From a virus, in IMG/VR virus record IMGVR_UViG_3300032235_000623, positions 1-64,000 of that record: DNA of 64,000 bases. One strand, given 5' to 3'. The position numbers were made by a program, and so were the translations under genes. The notes below the pieces were generated by a model. The model had not been told where the DNA came from. It did not search any database and saw nothing but the letters and a program-made list of their open reading frames with translations. Position 1 is the first letter of the stretch, and each line of letters opens with the position of its first letter. This document shows, piece after piece, positions 1 to 11,400 of the stretch.

Positions 1-405
1 AAGGGTAAGTCAGTTCCAAAAGCAGCGATGGGCGGTATGGTATCTGGCCCAGGAACTGGAACATCTGATTCAATTCCAGCATATTTATCTAATGGAGAAT
101 TCGTTATAAATGCTGCATCTGCAGCAAAGATAGGATATCCAACACTAGACAGAATAAATAAGTATGCTGGAGGCGGAGTAGTATCATATGATATTCCAAA
201 AATGGCAGGCGGAGGAGTTGTAAGCGGATCACCATTTGGTCAGGTATTTAATGTTGTAAATAGCCCAGAAATAAAGGTCTATGCAGCTGAGGGACAAAAT
301 GCAGAAGAAATAGCTAGAAGCGTTTACAATATGGTAAGTAAAACACAAAGAGATGCTATGATTAAGGTTGGAGAATCAATTAATTACGGAGGAAGAGTTA
401 GATAA
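1..405 (+). CDS. Tape measure protein, C-terminal end (5' partial)
   Basis: The reading frame is open to the window edge, so only about the last 134 residues are present. The Gly-rich segment with the pattern GxSDSIPAxLSNGEFVINA followed by short GGG repeats is typical of the end of siphovirus tape measure proteins, which set tail length and are threaded through the tail tube. The stop overlaps the next start (TAATG). Its position before the distal tail and baseplate genes supports the call. The main body of the gene lies upstream of the window. Confidence 0.8.
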   Translation, partial: KGKSVPKAAMGGMVSGPGTGTSDSIPAYLSNGEFVINAASAAKIGYPTLDRINKYAGGGVVSYDIPKMAGGGVVSGSPFGQVFNVVNSPEIKVYAAEGQNAEEIARSVYNMVSKTQRDAMIKVGESINYGGRVR

Positions 406-1001
406 TGAGTTTTCAAATTTTGCCAAAAGGATCTATACTATACATAGAGTCAACCGACCCTTTAGCCATAGACACTGGAACTACTAATAACTCATTTTCT
501 TTTGGAGGAGCAACTCTTTCAGCTCCAGGTCAAAAATACAGTTCAACGGTAGCAACCAGGAATAAGTTGTCATATTCAGATATAAATAACACTAGATTTA
601 GAAGAGTCTCTGAGCATAATCGTTCAGAGTTTAATATTTCTCCAGTACGTATTGAGCAGCAAAACAGAATGGCAAATGGAACAATGCGTAAGTATTTTGT
701 AGCGGATAAAAAACAATTTACATTATCGTGGGATATGCTTCCTTCATATAGAAATGAAACAGTAGACGGAGCCTGGGCTGCCGAAGATCTAAAATACTTT
801 TATGAGACAAAAGGCAAAGGCTCATTTAGAATTAGAATTAATCCAACAGTTTTTGCTCCAGCAACATATATGGAAGATTCTTCAAGTGCACTTTTAGACG
901 AATATACATACACTGTAATGTTTACTTCTTGCAATTTTACAGTATCTAAGAGAGGTATTCAGCCCTACTGGAATGTAAGCATGACTTTGGAAGAGGTGTA
1001 G
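405..1001 (+). CDS. Putative distal tail protein
   Basis: This 198-residue protein lies directly after the tape measure gene with a one-base start/stop overlap. It has no signal peptide or membrane segment and looks like a beta-rich virion protein. I recognise no family motif. In siphovirus tail modules the gene after the tape measure usually encodes the distal tail or a minor tail protein, so the role is inferred from position only. Confidence 0.6.
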   Translation: MSFQILPKGSILYIESTDPLAIDTGTTNNSFSFGGATLSAPGQKYSSTVATRNKLSYSDINNTRFRRVSEHNRSEFNISPVRIEQQNRMANGTMRKYFVADKKQFTLSWDMLPSYRNETVDGAWAAEDLKYFYETKGKGSFRIRINPTVFAPATYMEDSSSALLDEYTYTVMFTSCNFTVSKRGIQPYWNVSMTLEEV

Positions 1002-1005
1002 TATA

Positions 1006-3219
1006 TTGAATATATCTTCTGAGTTAAAAACAAAATTAAACACATCATATTCTTTGGAAATAAATGCAGGTTGCTATATTGAGTATAATATGAACAATAT
1101 GCTTGATAGCATTTCTGTGTCTTATCCAGAGTCTCTTGAGTCTTTTTATAAAACACATACTAACTCAGATGGTACAGTCGTAGACTCCTTTAATAAATAC
1201 AGAAAGTTATTCCCAGTTGATTCTGTTACAAGACCAGTAAGGCCACTAAATTCTGGCATTAAGTATTTTATATGGACTGAAGATAAAACAGAAGTTTCAG
1301 ATGGTAGCTTTGATTCGCCAAGAGTTTTATCTTATCCAGTAGATAAAGCAAGAATTTACTATCCAGGAGTTGAAAATCAATATAAGTATTGGGTTACACC
1401 AATTAATAAAGATGCAGACTTAACTGTAAACTATTCAGTCTCTAATGCAAAAGTTACACAAGCATATTTTAATGGGAACTCAATTGTTTATAAAACTTTA
1501 TTTCCTCATGCATTTCCTTTAGGAGCCACAGTTAGCATATCAGGAATGTCTATTTCTGTATACAACTTATCAAATGTAGCTATTACAAAAATTGTAGATC
1601 AGTATACGTTTGAAGTTGAGTCACAAGCTACAGGAGCATGGGCTGAGAATCAAAATGGAACTGCTACGTTATCTTCAGCAACAATGCCAGCTGTAGCAAA
1701 TAAGATAGTTATTAGATTTGAAAAGTTTCATGATAAACCAGCATCTGCAGGCATAAAGGTTAATGGCGGAAGCTTAATTACCCTATCAATACCTTCAAGC
1801 AACTGGGATGGAGTTCATACACTATATTATAATGGATCAACATGGTCATCTACACAACCAGCTTCTCCAGCAAGCCCTATAAATGTTTCATCTATACAGG
1901 TGCAAGCAACAAACAGCAATACTGGCAAGGTTATAGGAATTATAGAGATGTCAGCAAGATGGTATAAGGACATATCTTCAGATATAGTATCAATGAAAAT
2001 ATCTAAGGAATCTTCTTCTGATGATACAAGAATTTTACCTGTAGGTTACGTAACAGCAAATGATTTATCACTAAACATAAATAAATATAACCAAGACTCT
2101 TTACAAGTTGTAGAATATAATAGAAATGATCAGATAGATAGCTCAAAAATTTATTTGTATAAAAATGCTGAGCTAACTCCATACATTGAAGTAGAAGGCG
2201 TTAAGGTAAATCAGGGCTATTTCTATATTAGAAATTTTGATGTAGACACCTACGGATCTGCAGATGTAATGGCTTTGGATGCGGCTAAGTTTTTAATGGA
2301 AACTATTGCTCCAGAGATACTATGTGAGTCATATCCAGCAACAGCAGTTTTAAGAAGGCTTCTTGATAGCATAGGTTTTTCAAATTACAGTTTTAATGTT
2401 GAAGAAAATGATGACTCAATACCAGTAATCAATTATTGGTACTCTACAAATACAGAGACTGTCTGGCAATTAATACAGGATTTATGCAGAGATATACAAA
2501 TGAATGCATTCTTTGACGAGTCCAATGTTTTACAATTCTACAGCAGAAACAAGATATATAATAATTTAGACGTCGACTGGCAATTCTTTTACGATACTGA
2601 AATGTCAGGAGCATCAGTAGCAGGACTTCCAAACATTCAGTCTTTAAGCAAGCAAGAAATTGCTTCAGCTAATGAGGTACAGATTTTATGGAGCTCCCCA
2701 GTAACATCTAATTACTTAGGTAATTCTACATTTATATGGAATGCACCAACAAATTTCTTAGGCGCAGGCGGACTGAGAACAAGGATCGATAGCACTACTC
2801 CTCCAGCTGATACAGTTTTGGATATTGATTTAAATACGTATGCCGACGCATATAGCAACGCACAATCGTTATATAGTTTTAGCGGATATGTTTTAATTAA
2901 TTCAGAAGTTATTGAATATGATGCAATTCAATATCAATATGTAGAAAAAGATGCAGCAGATGATTCAGCACCACAAAAGGTTTGGATAACTTCCCCGCTG
3001 GATTTAAATAAATATAGATGGCTTTCAAAGGTTGGGTATAAAGATCCAAAAAAGCCAGAAACTGCTTTTTTCAAACCAACTGGAAAGTATAGAGTTAAAA
3101 CAAGAGGAGCATTAGGCACCTCTCGTGGAGACCACCCAGCCTCAGCAATTGATTTCGTAAATCAAAATTCTGCGGAGGATTTAACAAAGTGGAATCAGAA
3201 AGTGATAGAGTTTAAATGA
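1006..3219 (+). CDS. Minor tail / baseplate protein
   Basis: This 737-residue structural protein appears to start at a TTG codon four bases after the preceding stop; no better start is visible. The sequence is rich in Ser, Asn, Tyr and Asp, with no signal peptide. A central stretch (about residues 340-530) alternating short beta strands and acidic loops resembles baseplate hub or Tal-type minor tail proteins. The gene overlaps the next one by four bases. It is probably part of the tail tip. The exact family is not recognised. Confidence 0.6.
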   Translation: MNISSELKTKLNTSYSLEINAGCYIEYNMNNMLDSISVSYPESLESFYKTHTNSDGTVVDSFNKYRKLFPVDSVTRPVRPLNSGIKYFIWTEDKTEVSDGSFDSPRVLSYPVDKARIYYPGVENQYKYWVTPINKDADLTVNYSVSNAKVTQAYFNGNSIVYKTLFPHAFPLGATVSISGMSISVYNLSNVAITKIVDQYTFEVESQATGAWAENQNGTATLSSATMPAVANKIVIRFEKFHDKPASAGIKVNGGSLITLSIPSSNWDGVHTLYYNGSTWSSTQPASPASPINVSSIQVQATNSNTGKVIGIIEMSARWYKDISSDIVSMKISKESSSDDTRILPVGYVTANDLSLNINKYNQDSLQVVEYNRNDQIDSSKIYLYKNAELTPYIEVEGVKVNQGYFYIRNFDVDTYGSADVMALDAAKFLMETIAPEILCESYPATAVLRRLLDSIGFSNYSFNVEENDDSIPVINYWYSTNTETVWQLIQDLCRDIQMNAFFDESNVLQFYSRNKIYNNLDVDWQFFYDTEMSGASVAGLPNIQSLSKQEIASANEVQILWSSPVTSNYLGNSTFIWNAPTNFLGAGGLRTRIDSTTPPADTVLDIDLNTYADAYSNAQSLYSFSGYVLINSEVIEYDAIQYQYVEKDAADDSAPQKVWITSPLDLNKYRWLSKVGYKDPKKPETAFFKPTGKYRVKTRGALGTSRGDHPASAIDFVNQNSAEDLTKWNQKVIEFK

Positions 3220-4898
3220 CATACGCAGACAGAAATGAGTATGTTGGAGTTTCAGCAGACTTCAATTTAAAAATAGCTCCAACGGTTACTGATAATTTAG
3301 ATGGATCAGTACGTATATCTATAGATACGTCTTTTATGAATCAGGTTCCAGAGCTATATAGAATAGTTTATGTTTTAAAAGATGGTGCACCGAGTTCTTC
3401 AACTACAGTTACATCTACTTCAAGCTCTACAACTATATCTAATTTACAAAGAGGTAAAACTTATGTTTTTAAGATAAGGGCAGAAGACGGATCTTTGTAT
3501 GGTAACTACTATATTGTAGAAAAGTATATATCAAAAGACTCTAGTGTTGCAGGAGAGGCTACAAAGCAGCTAAGCGGATCTAGTCAAAGCAAGTCTTTAC
3601 TAGAGCTTACAAATAGCAAAGATAATTTTAAAAATAAAAAATGGTCTGTTGTTTATAAAAGTTTTGATAGTCTATCTGATGAGCCAGAAGGCAACACTGA
3701 AACATATTACTCTTATGGATCAGCGCTGTACATGGATTCCAATTTTGATAATCCAAATCAAAGCGCAGCAATTGGATTTTTTGTTTCAGACGGAGGACAA
3801 AAGGGTTACTACCTTTCTTTAGAAACCACCAGCCTAGCTGCATCTGCTAATAAAAAAGAATTAAGAATCATGAAAGCCACTGGTGGCGGTAATTTGGTTG
3901 CCATAAAGGATAGTCAGGTATCTATTGCAGAGAGTTTAAATGGTGTGTATGGCGGAAGAGAATATCTTGTAAATATTAAGGTTAGATTTAAAAGATCTAA
4001 TGGTGTTAAAACTGTATATATATATGGTTCTGTTAATGGATATAAGTTTTCTGCAACAGATACAGATTTTGAAGACGCAGAAGAAAAAATTAAAAATGTT
4101 GCGCTGACTCCAACTAAGCAGATAGCATTAGTATGTAAATCTGGAAAGGTTGCATTTGATTATGTTTATGCAACTGACATAAAGGATAAAAAAGAGTTTG
4201 ATAGGTTACAGTTAGTAGGCTCAATCCAGAATGGGATATTCAATAATGATTTCCTAGAGGCGGGATTTGGTAATTTAATATATAATCAAAATGTAGAAGA
4301 TGACTCTAAAATTATTCCTCCAAAAGCTATCGATGAGTTCGGTACAACTGTTAGAGAGATATATACAGCTAAATTAAAATTTGATTCAAGACCAGTATTC
4401 CCAATAAATATATCTACTGGCCTGAATTCTGGTGCCACATTAATAGGATCTAAGATGGGTAGCTTTGACGCAGAATTTTATTTATTAAATAACAGCTCAA
4501 CAACAATACCAGTAGATGGATCAAGCCTTTATATATATGGCAACACGCTTTCTGAGTCTGGACAGCTTGAGTATAAAACAAATGAGACTTCTGAGTATGT
4601 ATCAAAAGAGCCAGTAATATTTGAGACTAAGTGGATACAGAATTTAGAAGACGTTGAAAATTTAGCGAACTGGATTAAAGGTAAGGTTATAAATAAAGGT
4701 AAGCTAGTAGATATGGAAATTTTTGGTAACCCAGCTATTTCAGTCGGTGAAATTATTACCATTAAATATCCTTATGCTGCGTTAAGCGGAGATTCAGAAA
4801 AAGAAAGATTTATAGTAACTTCTGTAAAGCATGAGTATAGGGATGGAGGGTTGGTCACCAATATATCTGGTAGGAAGATTCACTTCTCTAACGTATAA
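3216..4898 (+). CDS. Tail tip protein with Fn3-like N-terminus
   Basis: This protein has 560 residues. Residues about 15-110 read as a fibronectin type III-like beta sandwich, with a YRIVYVLKDG strand and a closing YVFKIRAEDGSLYG strand. The middle resembles a concanavalin-like jelly roll. The last about 90 residues (ISVGEIITIKYP, then ERFIVTSVKHEY) look like the end of baseplate hub (gp27/Tal-like) proteins. It overlaps the previous gene by four bases (ATGA). It is likely a tail tip or receptor-contact component. Confidence 0.6.
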   Translation: MTYADRNEYVGVSADFNLKIAPTVTDNLDGSVRISIDTSFMNQVPELYRIVYVLKDGAPSSSTTVTSTSSSTTISNLQRGKTYVFKIRAEDGSLYGNYYIVEKYISKDSSVAGEATKQLSGSSQSKSLLELTNSKDNFKNKKWSVVYKSFDSLSDEPEGNTETYYSYGSALYMDSNFDNPNQSAAIGFFVSDGGQKGYYLSLETTSLAASANKKELRIMKATGGGNLVAIKDSQVSIAESLNGVYGGREYLVNIKVRFKRSNGVKTVYIYGSVNGYKFSATDTDFEDAEEKIKNVALTPTKQIALVCKSGKVAFDYVYATDIKDKKEFDRLQLVGSIQNGIFNNDFLEAGFGNLIYNQNVEDDSKIIPPKAIDEFGTTVREIYTAKLKFDSRPVFPINISTGLNSGATLIGSKMGSFDAEFYLLNNSSTTIPVDGSSLYIYGNTLSESGQLEYKTNETSEYVSKEPVIFETKWIQNLEDVENLANWIKGKVINKGKLVDMEIFGNPAISVGEIITIKYPYAALSGDSEKERFIVTSVKHEYRDGGLVTNISGRKIHFSNV

Positions 4899-4907
4899 TG
4901 GTATAAT
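4879..4907 (+). promoter_or_regulatory. Promoter with extended -10
   Basis: TTCACT (4879-4884), 17 bases, then TATAAT (4902-4907) preceded by TG (TGGTATAAT). The box ends eight bases before the ATG at 4916, so the mRNA would have almost no leader. It overlaps the end of the preceding gene. Confidence 0.6.
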
Positions 4908-4915
4908 GATTTATC

Positions 4916-5374
4916 ATGGTAAAAGCTACAGATAATAGAATTAACTCTCAGGATATAACAAGAGGCGAACCAGTCGTACTTGTACCTGGCCACCCAGATA
5001 CATTATTTTTAAGACCTGGAGAGTACATAGAAAAAAATGTGCTTTCTTTAACTATAAAGGGAACCGCTTCTGGAATAGGTGGATTTTCTGCTGGCTCTGG
5101 CAGTGGAAACAATGTTGATACAAATAATCCAGAAGAAAGAAAACCATTATTTCCAAGAGAGGTAGTTCATAAATGGGGTCCAAAAAGTCTAGCGTATCCA
5201 ATTGTTTTACCAGACACACCAGATCTTAGCGATATAGAGAGTGTAACATTTACAAAATATTATGACGTTACAAATAAATTGAGGGTAAAGGCAGAAATTA
5301 AAATTAAAAATTCAAGTGTCAGAAAAGACAGTGTTATCGGCGTAGATGCTAGAATATTTAATATTGGAGGATAA
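4916..5374 (+). CDS. Small virion-associated protein
   Basis: This 152-residue protein sits inside the tail module and overlaps the next gene by one base (ATAATG). It contains a short Gly/Ser linker (about residues 55-68), a Pro-rich middle and a beta-strand-rich C-terminus (FTKYYDVTNKLRVKAEIKIK). I recognise no family. It may adapt or decorate the tail tip. The start is supported by the promoter immediately upstream. Confidence 0.6.
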   Translation: MVKATDNRINSQDITRGEPVVLVPGHPDTLFLRPGEYIEKNVLSLTIKGTASGIGGFSAGSGSGNNVDTNNPEERKPLFPREVVHKWGPKSLAYPIVLPDTPDLSDIESVTFTKYYDVTNKLRVKAEIKIKNSSVRKDSVIGVDARIFNIGG

Positions 5375-6306
5375 TGATTAAGGGAACATATATATTTTAT
5401 GAAGATGGCAAAGAGTTATATAGGTCATCTAACATTATAACAAAGTTTGGCAAAAGATTCCTAACAAACTTCATTGCTGGCAGAACATCTTTTAATGAAA
5501 AGTCTATAGCAATAGGTATTGATGACGCTACTGCAACCGAAAATGATACTAGGCTTGGTTTAGAATTTTATAGAACACCAGTCGAGTTTGGCAGTACTGA
5601 TATAAATACAGTAGATGGGGTATCTTCATACTCAGTAATTTATAAAACAACATTACCTCAGTCGTTGGCTGGAATAGTTCATGAAGTTGGACTGTATCCT
5701 CAAAACACAATATCTTTAAATAACTTTGATAGCAAATTCTTGGCTGGATTTGACAGCCAGCTAGACTGGTACAGCTCGTCACAAATAAATCCAGAATATG
5801 TTGCAGAAAACTCAAGAGTAGGTGAAAATATACTAGAGTTACTATCGGGAAATAATGAGCCAAAAGAATATTTCTCTAATATCAATTCTTTAGATCTTTC
5901 TGGATATAGCGTTAATGATACTGTTAGATTTGCATATTATCAAAACGACTTAAACTTATTGGACATAAAGGTTAAACTTTATAGCTCTAATACTGACTAT
6001 TATTCAGCTACCATAACTGCTGATGATTCTTTAGGATACAAGATATCAGATGATATCTCAATGAGCCAGTTTTTAAATAATCCAACTGGTACACCAGATG
6101 TTTCAGACATAACAAAGATAGGTATAGAGGTAACCCCAGTAGACGGAGAGCAGACATCAATTGGTGCAGACGCTTTGCGTATTAACGATGAAGATACATT
6201 TAATCCAGTTTATGGATTAGTTAGCAGATCAGTACTTTCTACACCTCTTGTAAAGCTTGCAGGGCGACAGGTAGATATAGAGTACAGATTGGATTTAACT
6301 TTCTAA
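5374..6306 (+). CDS. Minor tail / baseplate wedge-like protein
   Basis: This 310-residue protein is translationally coupled to the upstream gene. The N-terminus (GKELYRSSNIITKFGKRFL) and the internal GLYP segment (IVHEVGLYPQNT) recall phage tail proteins that hold a fibre at the baseplate and carry a small SIAIGIDD-type beta domain. The C-terminus closes with a strand-rich domain (VDIEYRLDLTF). No enzyme motif is visible. It is probably structural, judged by context. Confidence 0.6.
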   Translation: MIKGTYIFYEDGKELYRSSNIITKFGKRFLTNFIAGRTSFNEKSIAIGIDDATATENDTRLGLEFYRTPVEFGSTDINTVDGVSSYSVIYKTTLPQSLAGIVHEVGLYPQNTISLNNFDSKFLAGFDSQLDWYSSSQINPEYVAENSRVGENILELLSGNNEPKEYFSNINSLDLSGYSVNDTVRFAYYQNDLNLLDIKVKLYSSNTDYYSATITADDSLGYKISDDISMSQFLNNPTGTPDVSDITKIGIEVTPVDGEQTSIGADALRINDEDTFNPVYGLVSRSVLSTPLVKLAGRQVDIEYRLDLTF

Positions 6307-6307
6307 A

Positions 6308-8491
6308 ATGGTATATCAAGATTTACTTAAGGATTCAACAACTCAAAGCTCAGATCCTGGGTACTTTCTTGTCACAATTACAGACTTAGATCCACTTACA
6401 TTATATCCAATACAACTCAGGTGGAAATATAATGATAATACTTTTGGCCCTTGGTCTGCAGTAAAATCAATAACAACTCCGACCGAGACAGTTCCTTCTA
6501 CACCAGACTTGGGGGCTAATGACGTAGTAGGTGGAAACGGTTATATAAAAATAACTTGGAACGGCAAAGACTCTAATGGAAATAATATACAAAATATTGA
6601 TAGAGTTAATATACATATTTCAGGTGGAACATTTGGAGTAGGCACTCAAGTAGTAGATTCCTTTAAGTCAGCTGGAACTAAAACAATAGTAGCAGCACCA
6701 GGAACTTATATTGTTCAGCTAAAATCAATAACTGTTGCAAATACTACGTCTTTCTTCAGCTTATCAAGAACGGTAGAGGTAACTGGAACTGAAGATATAA
6801 TTTCAGATCCAGAAGATCCGTCAGTACCTACACTTACAGCAGGAAAAGCTGCAGTTATTTTAAGTTGGGATGGTAAAAATTCAAGTAATAGTTCATTTAC
6901 TGCAGGAAGTTTCTTTGGTGCTAAGGTATACATAGGAAAGACAGTAAATTTTACACCAAGCGAAAACAACTGGGTTCATACATTAAATTTTGCAAATGGA
7001 TTTAATCAAGTATCAATAGGTGTGGGCACAATAATAAATAAATCTACATCAGAAAAATTAGACTTTGATACAAACTATTATATTAAAATTGGAACACTGA
7101 ATGCAAATGGTGAAACAACTGGAAACTTTATATCAGCAAGTGGAAATCCAATTAAAGTTGAAAAAACTGATTTTAGTGAGATAGAAGCTGGAATTATATC
7201 AGCTGACTCCTATATACAGGCTGGAGCATCTTCTGGACAAAGAGTTGTAATATCTGGAAGCCTTGAGCCTTTTGTTATATATGGATCAGATGGCGTAACA
7301 AAGATTTTAGAGTTTGATGCTTCGATGGGCGGAACTGGAGCGTTAAAGATAATAGGATCTGGCTCATTCTCTGGAAATATATCAGCTGCAACAGGAACAC
7401 TTAGCAATGCTTTAAATATAGGAGTTCCAGTATCTGGACTTTATCCATTCAGCGTAAGCTCAACTGGTGTAATGAGAGCAGTATCTGGAACCATTGGAGG
7501 AATGACTTTAGCTGCTGACGGTATACAGAACAGCACTGGATCTTTTAAATTAGACACTGATGGTAAGGCAAAGTTTGGCTCTATTGACATATCTCCAACA
7601 ATTGGTATATATCATAATAGTGGTTCTTTTAGTCTAGGGGCTAATGGTAGTTTATCGCTAACTGGAAGTGTTACAGCAACAGAAGGAAGCATAGCGAATT
7701 GGCTCATATCTGGCTCAACTTTAACATCAAATAATATAACTTTAGATGCTGCAAGTGGTACCATATTCTCTGGCAATTCAGCGGGATCTCATATTCAGTT
7801 AAGTAATTCATACGGATTAAGACATATGAATAATGCATCTTCTGAAGGAAACTTTGTACTTACACCATTAGGAGATTTAACAATAAGAGGAACAGTAACA
7901 GCAGTTTCTGGATATATTGGAACTCCAGAAAGTGGATGGTATATTGATAGCGTAGGTATTAGAAATTCTGCATATGGCGTAACACCAAATACTTTTCTAT
8001 ATAACCCAAACAGCTTTAGCGATAATAATGTTATTTTTCAAATTAATGATGCTTCAAAATTTAGCGTAACAAAAGCTGGTAATCTAACAGCAACAAATGC
8101 AGATATAAATGGAACAATTAGAGGTTCAGAAGTTATAGGTTCAACTTTCTGGATTGGAGCAAATGCTAACTCAACAGACTATATTAACTGGAATGGAGAT
8201 TTTAGTTTAGGTCATGGAATAATGGTTTACAATGCAGCAACAGATGTTTTTGAGATTAATCCAGAAAATTTACCATATTCTCAATTTAAAATTAAAATGA
8301 ATATTGTTAGCAATGAAGATGGCACTTTTGGAGATTCAACTGTTGTACAAGATGCCAACGGATATCTGACTACTGGAAGAGCTTTCTATTATGGAGGAAA
8401 TAATTATCCAGAAGGTGCTACCTATAGATCAACTTCTCAGGGAGGCAGAGCCTTCGTTACTGGCGACATATGGTTAAGTAGGAAGGCCTAG
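6308..8491 (+). CDS. Tail fibre/spike protein with Fn3 and repeat region
   Basis: This protein has 727 residues. The first about 170 contain two Fn3-like sandwiches (YFLVTITDLDPLTLYPIQLRW and a second ending VEVTGTED). The central and C-terminal parts carry repeated short glycine-turn strands such as GSFSGNISAATGTLSNALNIG-type units, as in beta-helical phage fibres and host-specificity proteins. The gene begins two bases after the preceding stop and ends one base before the next start. It is likely a side fibre or spike that contacts the host surface. Confidence 0.7.
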   Translation: MVYQDLLKDSTTQSSDPGYFLVTITDLDPLTLYPIQLRWKYNDNTFGPWSAVKSITTPTETVPSTPDLGANDVVGGNGYIKITWNGKDSNGNNIQNIDRVNIHISGGTFGVGTQVVDSFKSAGTKTIVAAPGTYIVQLKSITVANTTSFFSLSRTVEVTGTEDIISDPEDPSVPTLTAGKAAVILSWDGKNSSNSSFTAGSFFGAKVYIGKTVNFTPSENNWVHTLNFANGFNQVSIGVGTIINKSTSEKLDFDTNYYIKIGTLNANGETTGNFISASGNPIKVEKTDFSEIEAGIISADSYIQAGASSGQRVVISGSLEPFVIYGSDGVTKILEFDASMGGTGALKIIGSGSFSGNISAATGTLSNALNIGVPVSGLYPFSVSSTGVMRAVSGTIGGMTLAADGIQNSTGSFKLDTDGKAKFGSIDISPTIGIYHNSGSFSLGANGSLSLTGSVTATEGSIANWLISGSTLTSNNITLDAASGTIFSGNSAGSHIQLSNSYGLRHMNNASSEGNFVLTPLGDLTIRGTVTAVSGYIGTPESGWYIDSVGIRNSAYGVTPNTFLYNPNSFSDNNVIFQINDASKFSVTKAGNLTATNADINGTIRGSEVIGSTFWIGANANSTDYINWNGDFSLGHGIMVYNAATDVFEINPENLPYSQFKIKMNIVSNEDGTFGDSTVVQDANGYLTTGRAFYYGGNNYPEGATYRSTSQGGRAFVTGDIWLSRKA

Positions 8492-8492
8492 A

Positions 8493-11400
8493 ATGACCTG
8501 GTGGAGAAAAACAAGTTCAAGCGATACTGGTAATCATAATATAAATGGCTGGGTAAAGCTACAAAGCATATGGAGAAAAGCATCTCCACAAGATGAATAC
8601 AACTCAAGTCTTTCTGCAAATCCATGGGTGGTTGACGGATGGCTTAAGATAAAAACCGCATGGCGATTAGACTCAGTTATCGGAGGCATAGGCATATGGT
8701 ATAAAATCTTCTCTGGATTAAATTTGCCTATTTTTCAAATACCTTTTCCAACATTATTTTTTAAATGGCCTGATGGATTTGAAACTTCAGACTCTCCAAT
8801 TAATGGGTCAAAAATGTTTGTCACCAGGGGGTCTTGGACAGAAGAGCCAAATGAGTTTAGATTAAGAATACAAGAGAAAAGCCCTATTGGTTCATGGACT
8901 ACGGTGTATGATACGACAAAAGTATATACCGAATACTTAGAGTCAGACTCAGAAGATAGGTTTCCAAGCAATGCAAATGATTCTACTAGGCCAACAATAT
9001 CAAAATCAAAAACAATTAATGGCTATTCTTTCAGAGCTGTAGTAGATGCAACAAATGACGCTGGATTAACAAATCAGTATATATCAGATCCAGTAGTTCC
9101 AAGGTTAGATTTTAAAATTAGTTCTTTTTCTGTTTACGACGAGCAATCAGATGGGGCTACCTTTACATGGTCCTACTCACCGTACGTAAACTCTGGCTCG
9201 ATAAATTCAGAAACAGATATATATAGTCAAACAATTATCATCTATGATGAGCTTAATGCTGAAGTCTATAGAGAAGATATTCCAGTTGATTCAACTACTG
9301 TAATAATATCAGATCCATCAATACTTCCAGAGACCACATACGTAGCACGTATAGAAGCAGTAGCAGCAGACGGATATTTCCTGGATAGTCTTCCAACATA
9401 TGAGTTTTTTGATATTGATTTTATAACAGTTGGCGCATTTCCAGAAATTGAAGTTAATCCAACACTCACATTAATTTCTGGGGAGGCATCATGTGTAGGC
9501 TCTGTGTATAGGCTTTCAAGCGGAACTTGGTCTAACAACCCCACTGGATATAGGTACTACTTTGATAGACAAAATTTTGCAGGCAGTAATATATTAACAT
9601 ATCCAGGAACTACAACATATACATCAAATACATATTATGATTATACTCTTTCAAGCGAAAATGCTCAGGGAATAGATGCATATACTATTGCAGCAAACTC
9701 CAAGGGCGAAGCAGATCTTTATGCGTATGCAACATCATCAATTCAGGGCCCAATTAAGCTGCCAAAGCCAACAGATGTATCTGCCACCATTTCTGGCTCT
9801 GGAATAAGTATAAGCTGGACACCACATTCATCAGCAACTAAATATAGAATATACTGGGCTTCAAGTTCTGCCTATCAGCCTGGAGCAGCTTCTTCAACTT
9901 TTGATGAGGAAAAAACCACAAGCTCTTGGACATGGAATAGTTCAGATCCAGATAAAAATGGGATATCCCCATCTGAAGGCTCTTCCTATGTATTTTTTGT
10001 TTCACAGTCAGTTGGAGGAACAATATGGAGCAGCTGGTCATCTCCATCAGTGTCAGTCACAATGCCTGCTACGCCAGAGAACACTTCAAGACCTACATTC
10101 AGCCTACAGTCTGGTACAGCAAATAAAGTAGGGTCTACATATAGACTTTCAAGTGGTTCTTGGACAAATAACCCAACACAGTTTAGATACATCTTTGAGC
10201 TAAATAATGCTGCTGGTTCTCAATTTGTTTTTTACCCCTCATCAACTGGATACACAACTGATACTTATTATGATCATACATTTACTTTAGGTACATCAAG
10301 TTCGGTTGCTGGTGTCGTATATGCATATAATGGCTTACAAAGCCTGGGTGCATACAGCACAACTAGCATCGGTCCAATTACGTATCCTACATATAAAATA
10401 ACATATAACGGTAATGGTGGAACTTCAGCATTAGCATCAGAAGATGTTGTATCAGGAAATTCAACATCATTGCCAAACGCAACAAGAACTTATTATACAT
10501 TTGATGGGTGGTATACTGCTGCGGTAGGCGGATCTTATGTTGGCACATCTACTTCAAGCTATACCCCAACACAAGATATTACTTTGTATGCAAGATGGAG
10601 TGCAATTCAGTGGACAGTAAAATGGAATGGAAATGGTGGAACTGTTAATAATAACGGTAGTTCTACATACTCAGTAACATTTAATGCAGGAACTAGCGTA
10701 ACAGCACCTTATGCAACAAGGTCTGGCTATGTTCATACTGGATGGAGATATCCAGCATCTGGCGATATATGGTACCTGGCAAGCCCAGGTGGTACATTTA
10801 CTCCAGATTCAAATAATATAACAATGTATGCTACTTGGCAGATTGCGCCACCAAGTACACCAAGTTTTACAGCAATAACCACAAACAGAACTGATGGCAT
10901 TAATATGACCTGGGGTGAGGTAGCTGGAGCTACATCTTATGAAATTTGGTATGGTAATAGCGCACCATCAGATAGCTTATCGACACCAGATTTCTACCCA
11001 GGAAATGTTACAACATTTACAGACACGTCTGTCCCAGCTGGTTCTTATAGAACATACTACATACGTGCAAGAAATTCAGGAGGAGCCTCCTCGTGGTCTT
11101 CTGGAGCAACTGGCTATAGAGATTATGTAAGATATACAGTTACATGGAGTGCAAATGGTGGCAATGGAGGAGGATCAACAACAGAGATTGCTGGAAGCTC
11201 ACATACAGCCCCATCTCCAGGAACTAGAGCTGGGTATGTATTTTACGGTTACTATGATAGACCAAGCGGAGACTATACGTATGGCCCAGTATCTTCTGGT
11301 GGAGCATTTACCGCTCCATCATCAATTACAATGTATGCTAGATGGCAGGTTGCAGCTCCGTCAACACCAAGCTTTACATCAGCTACTACGACTAGAACTG